Source of the DNA: Opitutales bacterium
GTDB lineage: Bacteria > Verrucomicrobiota > Verrucomicrobiia > Opitutales > Oceanipulchritudinaceae
Reading direction: 5' to 3'
DNA length: 64,000 bases
Assembly: GCA_020831525.1 (NCBI GenBank)
Contig: JAFIGH010000002.1
Coordinates: 1 to 64,000, forward strand
The notes under the pieces were generated by a model. The model was not told the DNA's origin, did not search any database, and was given only the letters and a program-made list of their open reading frames with translations. This document shows, piece by piece, positions 26,251 to 37,000 of the stretch. The stretch's first letter is position 1. Each line of letters opens with the position of its first letter. Made by a program: the position numbers and the translations under genes.

Positions 26251-26314
26251 CGGAGCACGGACATTCTTGTCCGTGTGCCGCGGAAAAGCCACGGGTTGGA
26301 AAACCCGTGCTCCG
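26251..26314. repeat. Paired-hairpin repeat, copy A1
   Basis: Outer ends CGGAGCACGG and CGTGCTCCG are inverted repeats. Inside are two hairpins: CACGGACA-TTCT-TGTCCGTG and CACGGGTT-GGAA-AACCCGTG, each with a perfect 8-bp stem. Folded, it would be a three-way junction. Confidence 0.88.
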
Positions 26315-26340
26315 TTGGACGAAGCGCGCGCGGATCAAAA

Positions 26341-26404
26341 CGGAGCACGGACATTCCTGTCCGTGGGCCGCGGACAGGTCACGGGTTGGAAAACCCATGC
26401 TCCG
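26341..26404. repeat. Paired-hairpin repeat, copy A2
   Basis: Same design as A1: ends CGGAGCACGG and CATGCTCCG, hairpins CACGGACA-TTCC-TGTCCGTG and CACGGGTT-GGAA-AACCCATG. The 26-bp spacer to the previous copy (TTGGACGAAGCGCGCGCGGA and following bases) is also similar to the spacer of the cluster at 58.5 kb. Confidence 0.88.
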
Positions 26405-26451
26405 TTGGGGAAGCGCGCACGTGTCGAAACGGAGCACGCAACGCCCGCCCG

Positions 26452-27792
26452 CTACGCCTCCGCTCCCTCACGAAGCCCGTCAAGCACCTCGAAAAACCGC
26501 GGAAATGTCTTGGCGCAGCAGCCGGGGTCGGCAATACGGAGCCACGGTTCGCCGTCGCCGCGGATGTCCGCGCAGCCGAGGATGCCGAAGCTCATGGCGA
26601 CCCGGTGGTCCTCGTAGGTTTGGATGGTGGCGCCCCCTTTGAGCGCGAGGGCGCGCAGGGCTTCGCGGTCAGGGGTGATTCTGATCCAGTCCGCTCCCTC
26701 TTCGATGCCTTGGCCGAGCCTCCGCAGCTCAGTCGCCATGGCGTGGATACGGTCGGTTTCCTGGTGGCGGGTGTGGCCGATGCCGCGGATGGTGAAGGGT
26801 GCGGGCAGGAGGGGCGCGACGGCGGCGAGGGTGAGAAAGGTGTCGGAGAATGTCTCGAAATCAACTACGGCGGGCGTGTCCGACACTTCGGTCCGGGAGA
26901 TTCGCAAACCGTCGGTTGAGTTCTCTCCGCGGACACCGTAGGCGGCGGCGACATTGATAAAACGTGCGTCCCCTTGCATTAGCGGGCCGCCGATTCCGTC
27001 GATTTCGACGCTGCCACCCGCGGCAAGGGGCAGGGCCATGAAGTAGCTCGCGGCGGTCACGTCAGGCTCCACTGCGTATCCTGCTTCCGGAAAATAGTAG
27101 GGACCGGGATCGACGGTCAGGTGTCCGCTGTTCACGTCTCCTCTTACGGTCACCCCCGCGCGGCGCATCATTTCCGCCGTCAATTCCACGAACGCGGGGC
27201 GCGTGCCGGGGCACTGGATACGGACGTGCTCCGGAGCCCGCGCAGCGGAAAGAAGAAGACCCGAGACCATCTGGCTGCTCGCCGAGGCGTTGACACGGAG
27301 GGAACTGCCGCTCCAACCGTCGGTGTGCATCGTAAAGGGGAAGCACCAGTCCCCGTCGGTGAAAGTGAATCGCGCGCCAAGATCCCCCAGCGCCTCCAGA
27401 AGACCCCGCATGGGCCGTTCGCGCATGGCGGGATCGCCGTCGAGGCGATAACGCCCGCCGGGGTGGTGCACGAGCAGGGCTGTGAGGAAACGCGCCACCG
27501 TACCCGCGTTGCCGACATGCAATTCCGCGTGGTCCCGCGGGATCGCCCCTCCCGCCCCGTCGACTTCGATCCACGACTCGTCCGGTGCGAGACGCACGCC
27601 GAAGCCAAGGGCGCGCAGCGCGTCGAGCATGAGCCGGGAGTCGCGGCTCAGGAGCGGTTGCAGGAGGCGGGTCGTGCCGTCCGCCAGCGCCGCCATGACG
27701 AGCGCGCGGTTAGTCACGCTTTTGGAGCCGGGCAGCGTCACGCGTCCGTGCGCGGGTTTGCGGAAAGGAATGATCGGGAGCGGGTCAACCAT
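26452..27792 (-). CDS. aroA: EPSP synthase (3-phosphoshikimate 1-carboxyvinyltransferase)
   Basis: 446 aa. The substrate-binding motif LPGSKSVTNRALVMAALADG lies at residues 20-39, and LHVGNAGTVARFLTAL (about residue 92) is the second signature. EPSP synthase joins shikimate-3-phosphate and PEP in chorismate synthesis. The C-terminal RHQETDRIHAMATELRRLG carries the conserved catalytic Arg and Glu. The stop codon sits right beside the dispersed repeats. Its neighbours sucD/sucC lie upstream on the same strand with a 66-bp gap, so it may be separately transcribed. Confidence 0.96.
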   Translation of the reverse strand: MVDPLPIIPFRKPAHGRVTLPGSKSVTNRALVMAALADGTTRLLQPLLSRDSRLMLDALRALGFGVRLAPDESWIEVDGAGGAIPRDHAELHVGNAGTVARFLTALLVHHPGGRYRLDGDPAMRERPMRGLLEALGDLGARFTFTDGDWCFPFTMHTDGWSGSSLRVNASASSQMVSGLLLSAARAPEHVRIQCPGTRPAFVELTAEMMRRAGVTVRGDVNSGHLTVDPGPYYFPEAGYAVEPDVTAASYFMALPLAAGGSVEIDGIGGPLMQGDARFINVAAAYGVRGENSTDGLRISRTEVSDTPAVVDFETFSDTFLTLAAVAPLLPAPFTIRGIGHTRHQETDRIHAMATELRRLGQGIEEGADWIRITPDREALRALALKGGATIQTYEDHRVAMSFGILGCADIRGDGEPWLRIADPGCCAKTFPRFFEVLDGLREGAEA

Positions 27793-27858
27793 GGGGCGAA
27801 ACCCGGTTGCAGCGGTGAGACGGAATTTTGCTTTGTCCGGGGAAACGGTTGTCCGTCT

Positions 27859-28734
27859 CTATCCCTTGTATACCGAAAGCAGGGTCTCAGCGATGTCGCT
27901 CGGCGTCGGGGCGACGGCGATTCCGGCGTCTTTGAGCGCCTTGATCTTGGCGTCGGCACCGCCGCTGCCGCCGCTCACGATAGCGCCCGCGTGACCCATG
28001 CGGCGGCCCGGAGGCGCCGTCGTGCCCGCGATGAAGGCGGCTACCGGCTTCTTCACGTGCTCCTTGATGTAGGCGGCGGCTTCCTCCTCGGCGGTGCCCC
28101 CGATTTCGCCGATCATGATGATCGCCTCGGTTGCCGGATCTTCGTTGAAGAGGCGGATGGCGTCGGTGTGGCTGGTTCCGTTGATGGGATCACCGCCGAT
28201 GCCGATGCAGGTGCTCTGGCCATGACCGAGTTGCGTGAGCTGGAACATCGCTTCGTAGGTCAGTGTGCCCGAGCGGCTCACGACGCCGACCTTGCCGGGT
28301 TTGGCAATGTAACCGGGCATGATACCGATATTGCACTCGCCGGGCGTCATGATGCCGGGGCAGTTCGGCCCGATGAGCCGTGTGTTGGACTTGATGAGCG
28401 CGTCCTTCACAAGCGCCATGTCGCGCACCGGAATGCCTTCCGTGATGCATATGATCAGCTCGATTCCGGCGTCGATGGCTTCGAGGATGGAATCGGCGGC
28501 AAAGGGCGGCGGAACGAAGATGACGCTGGTGTTGGCGCCTTCCTTTTCGACGGCTTCGCGCACCGTGTTGAAAATGGGCACTTTGTCTTCGAAGCGCTGT
28601 CCGCCCTTGCCCGGCGTGACGGCGGCGACGTAGTTGGTGCCGTATTCGATGTTGCGGTTCGCGTGCAGGCTGCCGAATGTACCGGTGATGCCCTGCCCGA
28701 CGACGCGGGTGTCTTTTCCTACAAGAACTGCCAT
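27859..28734 (-). CDS. sucD: Succinyl-CoA ligase, alpha subunit
   Basis: 291 aa, normal length. CoA-binding domain at the N-terminus ([18 protein letters not shown]); the phosphohistidine loop [17 protein letters not shown] lies near residue 246 and the preceding [20 protein letters not shown] is standard. Interconverts succinyl-CoA and succinate with nucleotide triphosphate formation in the TCA cycle. Follows sucC in an operon (52 bp). Confidence 0.96.
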   Translation of the reverse strand: MAVLVGKDTRVVGQGITGTFGSLHANRNIEYGTNYVAAVTPGKGGQRFEDKVPIFNTVREAVEKEGANTSVIFVPPPFAADSILEAIDAGIELIICITEGIPVRDMALVKDALIKSNTRLIGPNCPGIMTPGECNIGIMPGYIAKPGKVGVVSRSGTLTYEAMFQLTQLGHGQSTCIGIGGDPINGTSHTDAIRLFNEDPATEAIIMIGEIGGTAEEEAAAYIKEHVKKPVAAFIAGTTAPPGRRMGHAGAIVSGGSGGADAKIKALKDAGIAVAPTPSDIAETLLSVYKG

Positions 28735-28786
28735 GGGAAGAAATGTCTGTGTGTTGTGATTGGACGGGTTCGGTTTGAGGCGGGCC

Positions 28787-29986
28787 TCAGCTCTTGCGGG
28801 CTTCCTCCACCCGTTTGACGACTTTTTCGGCGGCGTCCTTGAGGCTGTCCGCCGGGGTGATGGCGAGTCCGCTTTCAGAAAGGAGCTTCTTGCCTTCCTC
28901 GACTTCGTTGCCCTCGAGGCGGACGACGAGAGGAACGTCGATGGAGACGGTCTTCGCCGCTGCGATGATGCCCTTGGCGATACGTTGACAGCTCATGATG
29001 CCGCCGAAGATGTTCACGAGAATGCCTTCGACTTGCTTGTCGCTGAGAATGATCCGGAAGGCCTCGGTGACGGCTTCTTCGCTCGCTCCGCCGCCGACGT
29101 CGAGAAAGTTGGCCGGGTTGCCGCCGAAGTGTTTGATGATGTCCATCGTCGCCATGGCGAGGCCCGCGCCGTTGACGAGGCACGCGATGTTGCCGTCGAG
29201 CGCGATGTAGCTGAGACCGTGTTTTGAGGCTTCGACTTCCTTCGGGTCTTCTTCGTCGAGGTCGCGCAGGGCGCGGATGTCGGCGTGGCGGAAGAGGGCG
29301 TTTTCGTCGAAGCCCACTTTGGCGTCGAGCGCGATGATACGCCCGTCCGTTGTCTTCACGAGCGGGTTGATTTCCGCGAGGCTGGCGTCCTTTTCCCAAT
29401 ACAGGCGGTAGAGACCGGTGAGGAGGGTGTCGAGCTGCTTGAGGTCTTCTTTTTCGGAGAAGCCGAGACCGTAGGCGATCTTGCGCTTGTGGTAGGGTTG
29501 CAGACCGGCGGCGGGATCGATGGTCACGCGCGTGATTTTCTCGGGGGTTTCCTCCGCAACCTTTTCGATTTCCACGCCGCCTTCGGTCGAGGCGATGATG
29601 ATCGGGCGGGAGGTGGCCCGGTCGAGCAGGATCGCGAGGTAATATTCTTTCGCGATGTCACAGGGCTCGTTGAAGTAGACCGTCTTTACTTTGCGGCCCG
29701 CTTCGCCCGTCTGGTGGGTGACGAGGACGTTGCGCAACATGCGCTTCGCCGCCTCCAGCGCTTCGGCGTGGTCCTTGCAGATTTTCACGCCGCCTTTGTA
29801 ACCATCCTTGAAGGTGCCCTTGCCGCGCCCTCCGGCGTGGATCTGCGCCTTGACCACAACAGGGCCGTCGGGCAGTTCGGAGAGGGCCGCCTTGAATTCA
29901 TCGGGGCCGCGGGCGGGCTGGCCCTTCGTTACTGGAATACCGAAATCGGCGAAGAGCGCCTTGGCTTGATACTCGTGGATATTCAT
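28787..29986 (-). CDS. sucC: Succinyl-CoA ligase, beta subunit
   Basis: 399 aa from the ATG at 29986 ([20 protein letters not shown]), the universal start of SucC; the longer frame is upstream non-coding. ATP-grasp domain ([20 protein letters not shown], residues about 40-60; [19 protein letters not shown] near 198) and C-terminal CoA-ligase domain ([16 protein letters not shown] near 320). Works with SucD in the TCA cycle. Confidence 0.96.
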   Translation of the reverse strand: MNIHEYQAKALFADFGIPVTKGQPARGPDEFKAALSELPDGPVVVKAQIHAGGRGKGTFKDGYKGGVKICKDHAEALEAAKRMLRNVLVTHQTGEAGRKVKTVYFNEPCDIAKEYYLAILLDRATSRPIIIASTEGGVEIEKVAEETPEKITRVTIDPAAGLQPYHKRKIAYGLGFSEKEDLKQLDTLLTGLYRLYWEKDASLAEINPLVKTTDGRIIALDAKVGFDENALFRHADIRALRDLDEEDPKEVEASKHGLSYIALDGNIACLVNGAGLAMATMDIIKHFGGNPANFLDVGGGASEEAVTEAFRIILSDKQVEGILVNIFGGIMSCQRIAKGIIAAAKTVSIDVPLVVRLEGNEVEEGKKLLSESGLAITPADSLKDAAEKVVKRVEEARKS

Positions 29987-30081
29987 GGGAAATGGATTGT
30001 CAGGTTCGCGCCGCGGGGGGGCGGAAAAGCATTCTATAAAGTGGGTTTGTCCGGTTCGATGCAAGCAAGGACGGTCGGAAA

Positions 30082-30831
30082 TCAACCGGAAATCCCCGCC
30101 GCCGCGAGCGCGGCGGCCTGGGCCGCGATGAGTTCGGCGATTCCTTTTTCCGCAAGGGCGACGAGGGCCGCTGATTCTTCGCGGGAGAAGGTCGCTTCTT
30201 CGCCGGAGGCTTGCAGTTCGACAAAGCGCCCGCTTCCGGTCATGACAATGTTGGCATCAACCTCGGCGTCGCGGTCCTCCACGTAGCAGAGATCAAGCAG
30301 TGCGCGGCTGCCCACGACGCCCGCGCTCACCGCGGCGACGGGTTCGCGGAGCGGATTCTCCTTGATGCGTCCTTCGCCGAGCGCCTTTTCCACTGCGATC
30401 CGGGCGGCCACGTAGGCACCGGTGATGGCCGCCGTACGCGTGCCGCCGTCGGCCTGGAGCACGTCGCAGTCAATCCAGAGCGTGTGGCCGGGGAGCTTCT
30501 TCAGGTCGGCGACAGCGCGAAGACTGCGTCCGATGAGACGCTGGATTTCCACGGTGCGTCCGTCCTGTTTTCCGCGCGAGATGTCCCGTGCTTTCCGTTG
30601 CAGGGTGGAGTAGGGGAGCATGCCGTATTCAGCCGTCATCCAGCCGCCTTCCACGCTTTGCTCGCGCATCCAGCGCGGAACCTGCGCCTCGAGCGTGGCC
30701 GCGCAGATCACGCGCGTCAGGCCGAAGGCGATGAGGACCGAGCCGCCCGCGTGCGGTGCGATGCCGGGCTCGATGGTCACCGGGCGCAGCGCGTCGTCCG
30801 CGCGCCCGTCGATTCGTTGGGGATTATCCAT
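30082..30831 (-). CDS. rph: Ribonuclease PH
   Basis: 249 aa from the ATG at 30831, chosen because GCGGAG lies 5 bases upstream and RNase PH proteins begin close to [13 protein letters not shown]. Contains [18 protein letters not shown] (the conserved phosphate and RNA-binding loop) and [14 protein letters not shown]. Trims tRNA 3' ends with phosphate. The tail past residue 235 is Ala-rich. Upstream of the sucCD operon on the same strand. Confidence 0.95.
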   Translation of the reverse strand: MDNPQRIDGRADDALRPVTIEPGIAPHAGGSVLIAFGLTRVICAATLEAQVPRWMREQSVEGGWMTAEYGMLPYSTLQRKARDISRGKQDGRTVEIQRLIGRSLRAVADLKKLPGHTLWIDCDVLQADGGTRTAAITGAYVAARIAVEKALGEGRIKENPLREPVAAVSAGVVGSRALLDLCYVEDRDAEVDANIVMTGSGRFVELQASGEEATFSREESAALVALAEKGIAELIAAQAAALAAAGISG

Positions 30832-30908
30832 TTCTCCGCAAGGTAGGGACGGCACCTCAGGAATTGCACGCGAAAACGGGCGGGATCAGACGATTTTAGC
30901 AAACACGT

Positions 30909-31931
30909 TTACTTGTCGGAGCAAACATCCTTCCGCAGATCCCGGAAAGTGCGTAGGCTTCCCCAGTCGCCGCCCCGCAGTTTTCTCGGCCCGGAAATCC
31001 GTTTCGGGAAGGCGGACTGGTGTCGGCAAAACCATTCCTCAATGAAGAGACTGCTTCCTAGAATGGCGCCTGCCGTCATGTAGCGCACACGCTGCCGCAG
31101 CGATGCGAAAGGTGTGAGGGTGCCGTAGCGCTCCCGCGCCTCCCGCCAAAGTTCTTCCGGTATTGTCGCATCGGTCGGCTTGTCCCTACCGGGGGCGGTG
31201 CCCTTTGCGTAGAGGAGCACGCCGTAGCGCGCGAGGGCTTTCGTGGTGTCGGACCCGCCGTCGATCCGGCAGATGCCGTCCTTAGCCGCGCGCAGCCCCG
31301 CTGCCGCTTCCGCGAAACCGCACCAGCGGTAATCCAATGGATCGTCGACGATACCCGCCCGCACGGCGTTGAGGTCGATATATGCCGCCACCACCGCCAC
31401 AGGCAGACCTTTGCCCTCCACCAAAACGCTCTTGAAACGGCCCGACCACAGCGTGCCGTGGCGCTCGTGTGTGCGATTGTACCAAATGGAGTAGCGTTGC
31501 TGAAGCAACTTCGCAAACATCGACAAATCGCACATTCGACCAAGTAACATTGCCCGCATGCGCTCCCGCGGCTCGTCGCCCTCGGCAAGTGCCCTTTCGA
31601 TGGTTTCCAAACGCAGCGCGTGGCGGCTTCGCTCCCTGCCCCCGTAAAGTGCGGCGCTCCGGCGCAGCAGCTCCCCGTCCGCGAGATCCGGCCGTTCCGA
31701 AGGGACTTCGACAAGCAGATGCACGTGGTTACCCATGATACAGAACGTCACCACGCGTATCCCGCAAAAAAGCGCCACCGCCCGCATTTGCCGCCGGAAC
31801 ATCTCCTTCTCCTCCGGCCCAAACAGCATCGCCTGTCCCGCCGTCCGCGCAATCACATGATACGTCGCCGTCCGGCCCCGGAACAGCACCCGCCGCACCG
31901 GACGGATCGAAGTTTCACTTACCGTAGACAT
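30909..31931 (-). CDS. RAYT-type transposase (IS200-like), copy 1
   Basis: 340 aa from the ATG at 31931 (31958 is an alternative). Residues about 20-130 are a Y1/IS200-type transposase domain: GRTATYHVIARTAGQAMLF, then CIMGNHVHLLVEVP with the HUH metal motif, then QRYSIWYNRTHERHGTLWSG with the catalytic-Tyr region and AYIDLNAVRAGIVDDPLDYR. The C-terminus ends GDWGSLRTFRDLRKDV, nearly identical in pattern to the second copy at 42-43 kb. RAYTs are single-copy genes that act on REP-like hairpin repeats rather than forming normal insertion sequences. An ATTAACC-G-GGTTAAT palindrome lies just upstream (31974-31988). Confidence 0.88.
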   Translation of the reverse strand: MSTVSETSIRPVRRVLFRGRTATYHVIARTAGQAMLFGPEEKEMFRRQMRAVALFCGIRVVTFCIMGNHVHLLVEVPSERPDLADGELLRRSAALYGGRERSRHALRLETIERALAEGDEPRERMRAMLLGRMCDLSMFAKLLQQRYSIWYNRTHERHGTLWSGRFKSVLVEGKGLPVAVVAAYIDLNAVRAGIVDDPLDYRWCGFAEAAAGLRAAKDGICRIDGGSDTTKALARYGVLLYAKGTAPGRDKPTDATIPEELWREARERYGTLTPFASLRQRVRYMTAGAILGSSLFIEEWFCRHQSAFPKRISGPRKLRGGDWGSLRTFRDLRKDVCSDK

Positions 31932-31973
31932 AGCGGCCAATCTGCAAGTGGCGTTCATTAAGTCAAGATAAAT

Positions 31974-31988
31974 ATTAACCGGGTTAAT
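31974..31988. promoter_or_regulatory. Palindrome upstream of RAYT copy 1
   Basis: ATTAACC-G-GGTTAAT, perfect 7-bp arms; another GGTTAAT occurs about 25 bp further. AT-rich DNA of this kind also precedes the second RAYT gene. Could be a regulatory or transposase site; function unknown. Confidence 0.45.
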
Positions 31989-32113
31989 TAAAATTTATTA
32001 ATAACACGGTTAATAGATGTTTACGGACAGGATGTTGGAGAAAGGGATTGCGGCATGGCGGTGGAGCGGACAGGGGTTTGCGTTTTTTTTGAATCAAGGG
32101 AGTTTAGGCAGCG

Positions 32114-33598
32114 ATGGCAAAGGATTGGTTAGCAGGCGTGGACGACGCCTATGACGTGATTGTGGTGGGCAGCGGACTCGGTGGGTTGACGAGCGCGAAT
32201 GTGCTTGCGAAGGCCGGGCACCGGGTGCTCCTGCTTGAGCATCATTATCAGTTCGGGGGCTTGGCGACGTGGTTCAAACGTCCCGGCGGGCATATTTTCG
32301 ATATTTCGCTGCACGGATTCCCGGTGGGGATGATCAAGTCGTGCCGTAAGTATTGGACGCGCGAGATCGCGGACAGCATCCATCAGTTGGAAGACGTGCG
32401 GTTCATCAACCCGCAGATGAACATCGGCACGACCTTCGACCGGACGGATTTCACGCGGATTCTTGTCGAGACCTTCGGGATTGCCCGTGACTGCGTCGAG
32501 GCGTTCTACACGCGCCTCCGTGAGATGAATTTCTACGACGACCATTCGCAGACTACGGGCGAGCTGTTCGAAGAGTATTTTCCCGGCCGCAACGATGTGC
32601 ATCGCCTGCTCATGGAGCCGATTTCGTATGCCAACGGCTCGTCGATGGAGGATCCGGCAATCACCTACGGGATCGTCTTCTCCAACTTCATGAGCAAAGG
32701 TGTCTATATCTTCAAGGGAGGCACCGACACGTTGGTCAAGAAGATGACGGAGGAACTGCGCCGCAACGGTGCGGAGATCCGCAAGTGTGCGCTGGTTGAG
32801 GAGATTCTCACGGAGGCGGGGCCGGTCGGACGTCCGCAGGTAACCGGGGTGGTGGCGCGCAGCCAGAATACGGGCGAGGCGCTTCCCCCGCGGACAATCC
32901 GGTGCCGCGCTGTGGTCTCTAACGCGAATATCAAGAACACCGTCCTGCGTCTCGCCGGTCCGGAGCGTTTTCCGCCCGCATACGTGGACGAAGTGAGCAG
33001 GGTGCGCGTGAACACGAGTTCGTGCCAAGTTTACATGGGACTGCGACGGGGCGAGTCCATCCCTTTCAGCGGGGACCTCGTTTTCACTTCGGAGGCGGAG
33101 CGATTTTCGATGGAGGAGCTAACGGGCATGCGCACAAGCAGCCGCACCTTCTCCTTTTATTACCCGGACACCCGCCCGCACCTGAAGGAACCGCGCTTTG
33201 CGGTCGTGGCGTCGATCAATGCGCGCTGGGATGACTGGGCGGACCTCGACGAAGCTGACTACGAGCGCGAGAAGCAGGCGCTTATCGATGGCTCGGTGGC
33301 GGCCTTGGAGAAGCTGATTCCCGGCGTTTCGGAAAAGATCGAGCATTTGGAGGCGGCCACGCCCCGCACCGTCAACCGCTACACGCGCCACATCGGCGGT
33401 ACGTCCTTCGGCACGAAGTTCGAAGGGCTGAAGGCGTCTCAGGATCTTCCGGACCAATTGCCGGGACTTTTCCATGCGGGGTCGGTGGGAATCATCATGT
33501 CCGGATGGCTTGGGACGATCAACTACGGAGTGATCACCTCCAACCGCGTCGACAAATTCCTCGCCGAGGCCGCGCGCCCGCATACTGTAAACCACTGA
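32114..33598 (+). CDS. FAD-dependent oxidoreductase, phytoene-desaturase type
   Basis: 494 aa. The dinucleotide-binding motif [20 protein letters not shown] lies at residues 15-34, followed by [16 protein letters not shown]. The C-terminal flavin motif is [20 protein letters not shown] near residue 455. Family members desaturate or isomerise carotenoids or act on other long-chain substrates. The FabZ-like gene starts 6 bp after it, so the two form an operon, and a lipid or polyene substrate is likely; which one cannot be said. Confidence 0.82.
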   Translation: MAKDWLAGVDDAYDVIVVGSGLGGLTSANVLAKAGHRVLLLEHHYQFGGLATWFKRPGGHIFDISLHGFPVGMIKSCRKYWTREIADSIHQLEDVRFINPQMNIGTTFDRTDFTRILVETFGIARDCVEAFYTRLREMNFYDDHSQTTGELFEEYFPGRNDVHRLLMEPISYANGSSMEDPAITYGIVFSNFMSKGVYIFKGGTDTLVKKMTEELRRNGAEIRKCALVEEILTEAGPVGRPQVTGVVARSQNTGEALPPRTIRCRAVVSNANIKNTVLRLAGPERFPPAYVDEVSRVRVNTSSCQVYMGLRRGESIPFSGDLVFTSEAERFSMEELTGMRTSSRTFSFYYPDTRPHLKEPRFAVVASINARWDDWADLDEADYEREKQALIDGSVAALEKLIPGVSEKIEHLEAATPRTVNRYTRHIGGTSFGTKFEGLKASQDLPDQLPGLFHAGSVGIIMSGWLGTINYGVITSNRVDKFLAEAARPHTVNH

Positions 33599-33604
33599 AA
33601 ACCC

Positions 33605-34054
33605 ATGGACGAACGCATTCTGCAAACCATCCCGCACCGCCCGCCGTTCCTTTTCATCGACGAAATCCTTGAGGTGACGGAGACGTCGGCGCGTTGCCGC
33701 CGTTTTGTCGATCCAGAGGAAGCGCACTTCGCCGGACACTATCCGGGCAATCCGATCATGCCCGGCGTGCTCTTATGTGAAGCGGTCTTTCAGACAGCGG
33801 CGGTCTACATGGTCCGCCGACAGCAGCGCGCGGGGGATGCCAAGGCGGCAGACAAGACTCCCGTCCTTGCCCGCGTCGGCGACGCCCGCTTCAAACGCAT
33901 GGTCGTTCCGGGCGACACCATTGAAATTGAAGCGACCTACAAAGAAGCTGTCGGACCCTTCCACTTCATGAAGGGGCGCGTCCTCAAAGACGGCAAACCG
34001 GCTGTGACCGTTGAGTTTGCGCTGGCGCTCGTGGACAAGGCCGCCGCGGACTGA
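33605..34054 (+). CDS. FabZ-like 3-hydroxyacyl-ACP dehydratase
   Basis: 149 aa, the hotdog-fold length. Contains IPHRPPFLFIDEILEVTETS at residues 9-28 and the active site HFAGHYPGNPIMPGVLLCEA (catalytic His in HFAGHYPG near residue 44; Glu in CEA near 60). Insertions after about residue 75 (RQQRAGDAKAADKTP) set it apart from housekeeping FabZ. Coupled with the FAD oxidoreductase gene, it may belong to a small fatty-acid- or polyene-modifying pathway instead of general fatty-acid synthesis. Confidence 0.82.
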   Translation: MDERILQTIPHRPPFLFIDEILEVTETSARCRRFVDPEEAHFAGHYPGNPIMPGVLLCEAVFQTAAVYMVRRQQRAGDAKAADKTPVLARVGDARFKRMVVPGDTIEIEATYKEAVGPFHFMKGRVLKDGKPAVTVEFALALVDKAAAD

Positions 34055-34079
34055 GGGATCCGCGGTTTTCCGCCGACGG

Positions 34080-37000
34080 TCACAGCCGCACCGCTTTTTT
34101 CGCGCGGGACTGCGTCTTCTTTACGATGCGCACCCCGAGGAGGGAGTAGGGCGTGAACTCGACGGTGCCTCCGCGCAGGTTGCCTCCGGGAACCGGTTCG
34201 TCCTCGAGATCGACGAGGTGCGCGGAGAGTCCGGACGCGAGGCGCAGGCGCGCCTGCCCCCGTTTGCCGAGAGTTTCATGCAGGCGCAGGACCCATGACC
34301 CGTCGGCGAGGGGTTTGGCCCATGCGGGGATGAGCGAATCGCCGCCTTCGAACCCGCCGAAGCCAGCGTCGAGGGCCGCCCCACGGTAGAGGAGCGGAGC
34401 CGTGAAGAGGGTGTCGGCAAGCATGGCGGGCTGGTCGGCGCGTGGGGCGCACGCGTCGAAGCGGCCGACGGCAAGACGAATATCGTGGGTGCCGATGTCG
34501 CTGTAGTCGTGGCCGTAGGGGCTTTGGCGCAGGGCACGGTTTTCCCCCGCGCGGGTGACAAACGCGCTGCGAAGGAGGCTAACATGAAGCAAACCGGATT
34601 GGCAGCCGAAACCGTATTTCGCCTCGGTGACAACAAAAAGCCCTTCCGCGCCGCTGTCGTCGGTGGCCACGGCCCAGCGCGAGGCCGGGACCTCAAAGGC
34701 GGCTTCGTCGGAAGGACGGCCCGGTTGCGCTGCGCGCAGCGTGCTGCCAAAGGGTGTGCCGTAGCGGGCGCGCGACCCTTTGAAGGGCGTCGGCAGCGCA
34801 AGCTTTAGAAGGCTCTTGTAGTCGTGCCAGTCCACTTTGTAGCGGACGCGCAGCACAGATTCCCCCGCGGAAAGGGTGTAGTAGGTGACGACGCTGCTCT
34901 TTTCGCTCAGCGCTTGCTCGTAAGCGATCATGGCGCGCACGCCGTTGTCTTCCTCGATCCACGAGCGGCAAGGGCCGGCGGGCGGACGGCTTTGCGCAAG
35001 ATCTGGGCGGTCGATATCCCATGCTTCGTAGAGCGCCGGATGGTCGGGAAAGGTGAGCAGACCGGCCCCTTCTCCTTCAAACGCCACCGTATGCCCGTCG
35101 ACGGTAAGGGAGCGGACACGGCCGCTTCCGTCGAAGAGTGCGCAGACCCGCTCATTCACCAACCGGTGGTCCGACACTTCGACGCGGGGCAGTTCGACGC
35201 GCGATTCCGCGACGCCGACGCCGCTCAGCGCGGGGAGAAGGTGAACAGAGGATCCGCCGTCACCGTCCATGACAACGGGGCGTTCGTGCGGAACGGGGTT
35301 GAAAAGGCAGTCGGAGCCCTTTGCGGAAGTGAGCGAGCGCGCCGTGGCCGCTCCCGCCTTTTCCGTGATCGCGTGCAACTCGGGAATCGCTTCGTCGTAG
35401 ACCTCTTGAATGGAACTGCCGGGGATGTAGTCGTGGAACTGGGCGAAAACCACCCGCTTCCACGCTTGCGTGTCGACGGGACCGCAGCCGAGGACGGAAT
35501 GCGCGGCCTCCCATGTCTGGAGCGCCCGCTCGGCGGCGCGGAAGGCATTTTTGAGGAGGGCGTGCGTCGTCTGCACGCCGCGGTGGTACTCGAGATACAC
35601 CTCACCTTGGTAGACGGGCAGCCGGTCGCGGATACGGTCCATGCGCGCGAAGAACTTATCGATGCGCCCCCACTTTGCGGGCGGCAGACCGGCGAGATCG
35701 CGCACCCGCCGCGCGCGCTCGCACATCTCCTCCGTGACGCCGCCGCCGCCGTCGCCGTAACCGGTGGGTAGAAGGTATTCGCCGTGGATATCGGCCTGTT
35801 GGAAGGTCTCCGCCGTACGTTTGAGCTGCTTGGGCAACACCTCCGTATTGTAACCGCAGCTTTGGAGGATGTGTGCGGTCACCTCGCTGCCGTCGTTGCC
35901 GCGCCAGACAAAGCTGCTGTGCGGGAAGCGGGTGATGTTGCTCCACGCGAGCTTTGTCGTGAAAAAGTGATCCACGCCCGCGCCCTTGAGGATCTGGGGC
36001 AGGCACGGGCTGTATCCAAACACATCCGGAAGCCACAGGACGGTGCTCGCCTTGCCCGTCAATTCGCGGAAGCCCTCCTGCCCGAGGACGACGGACCGGG
36101 CTAGTGCTTCGCCGCAGGGCAGTTGTGTGTCCGATTCAACATAGGCCGCGCCGGTCGGCTCCCATACGCCCTTGGTGATTAGGCCGTGCACCCGCTTCAT
36201 AAGCTTGGGTGAGCGGCGTGCGACGGCTTCGTAACTGGCGGGCTGGGAATAGCCGAAGCGTGTCTCCGGATATTGCTCGAGAATGCGCGACATCGTGGCG
36301 AATGTATGCACCGCCTTGAAGTCGCCCACGCGCTCGGGCCAGAGCCACACGAGATCAATGTGGGCGTGGCCGGTGAGGATGCACTCGGGCATGCCCGCCT
36401 CGATCGGGAATGCGGCATAGATGGCGGCGAGCTTCTCCTTCATGGCGGGCAGCCCATCGGTGTTGAGCGCCGCGACGGCATCGTCGAGCATACCCATCAT
36501 GCGGCGGAAGCGGGGTGACATCTCGTAGACCGGTGGGCGGAAGGCGAAGCCCTCGCCGAACCTTTCGTCCCGCTCACGGCCGTTGTATTCGAGAGCGAGC
36601 GTTTCGTAGAGGACGAGGAAATCGTGGTAAACCTCCCATGCGAGGTCGTCGCGCGCGAGAAGCCGGGGATGGTGATAGGCGCTTCCTTCTTCGGAAATGC
36701 CCTGGGCCTCGCCGGTCACCCAAATGCCCGTGCGCGCGCACGTCGCCTCAACCCAGAGCACCCGTGCCTTTGGCGGCAGCGGCGCGCGCTGGTGCCCGGG
36801 ATCGAGTCCATACCACGGCACTCCATCGACATACACAGTGGCCTCGCCTTGATCGCGCCACTGGAGGTAGCGTGTGCCGTCGCCCCGGCGGGCGGGCGGC
36901 AGTTCGACCTTGAACCACACTTGGTCAAACATGCGGCCCCAGTGGTGGGGCGTGCGGGTGACCGGCGTGCGTTTTGCCTTCCTTGCCTCGTCAAAGGATA

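Larger units (their letters stand above)
26144..26451. repeat. Dispersed-repeat cluster between recR and aroA
   Basis: Two full copies of an approximately 90-bp unit starting exactly 90 bp apart (26251 and 26341) and a truncated third start (26430) that runs into the aroA stop region. No gene is supported; small frames here translate the repeat itself. The first 100 bp (26144-26250) hold an imperfect, possibly degenerate copy. Confidence 0.8.

Noticed and set aside
26251-26438. CRISPR array for the regularly spaced repeats at 26 kb
   Set aside because: The repeated unit is about 64 bp with similar, not unique, spacers and internal hairpins; no cas genes.
26144-26451. Small proteins encoded in the recR-aroA gap
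   Set aside because: Their translations (such as NGARTFLSV and RSTDIPVRG runs) are simply the repeat units in different frames.
27121-28818. 565-codon plus-strand frame over aroA and sucD
   Set aside because: Covers the intergenic gap, but both covered genes are certain and the translation is Gly/Val/Arg-rich without motifs.
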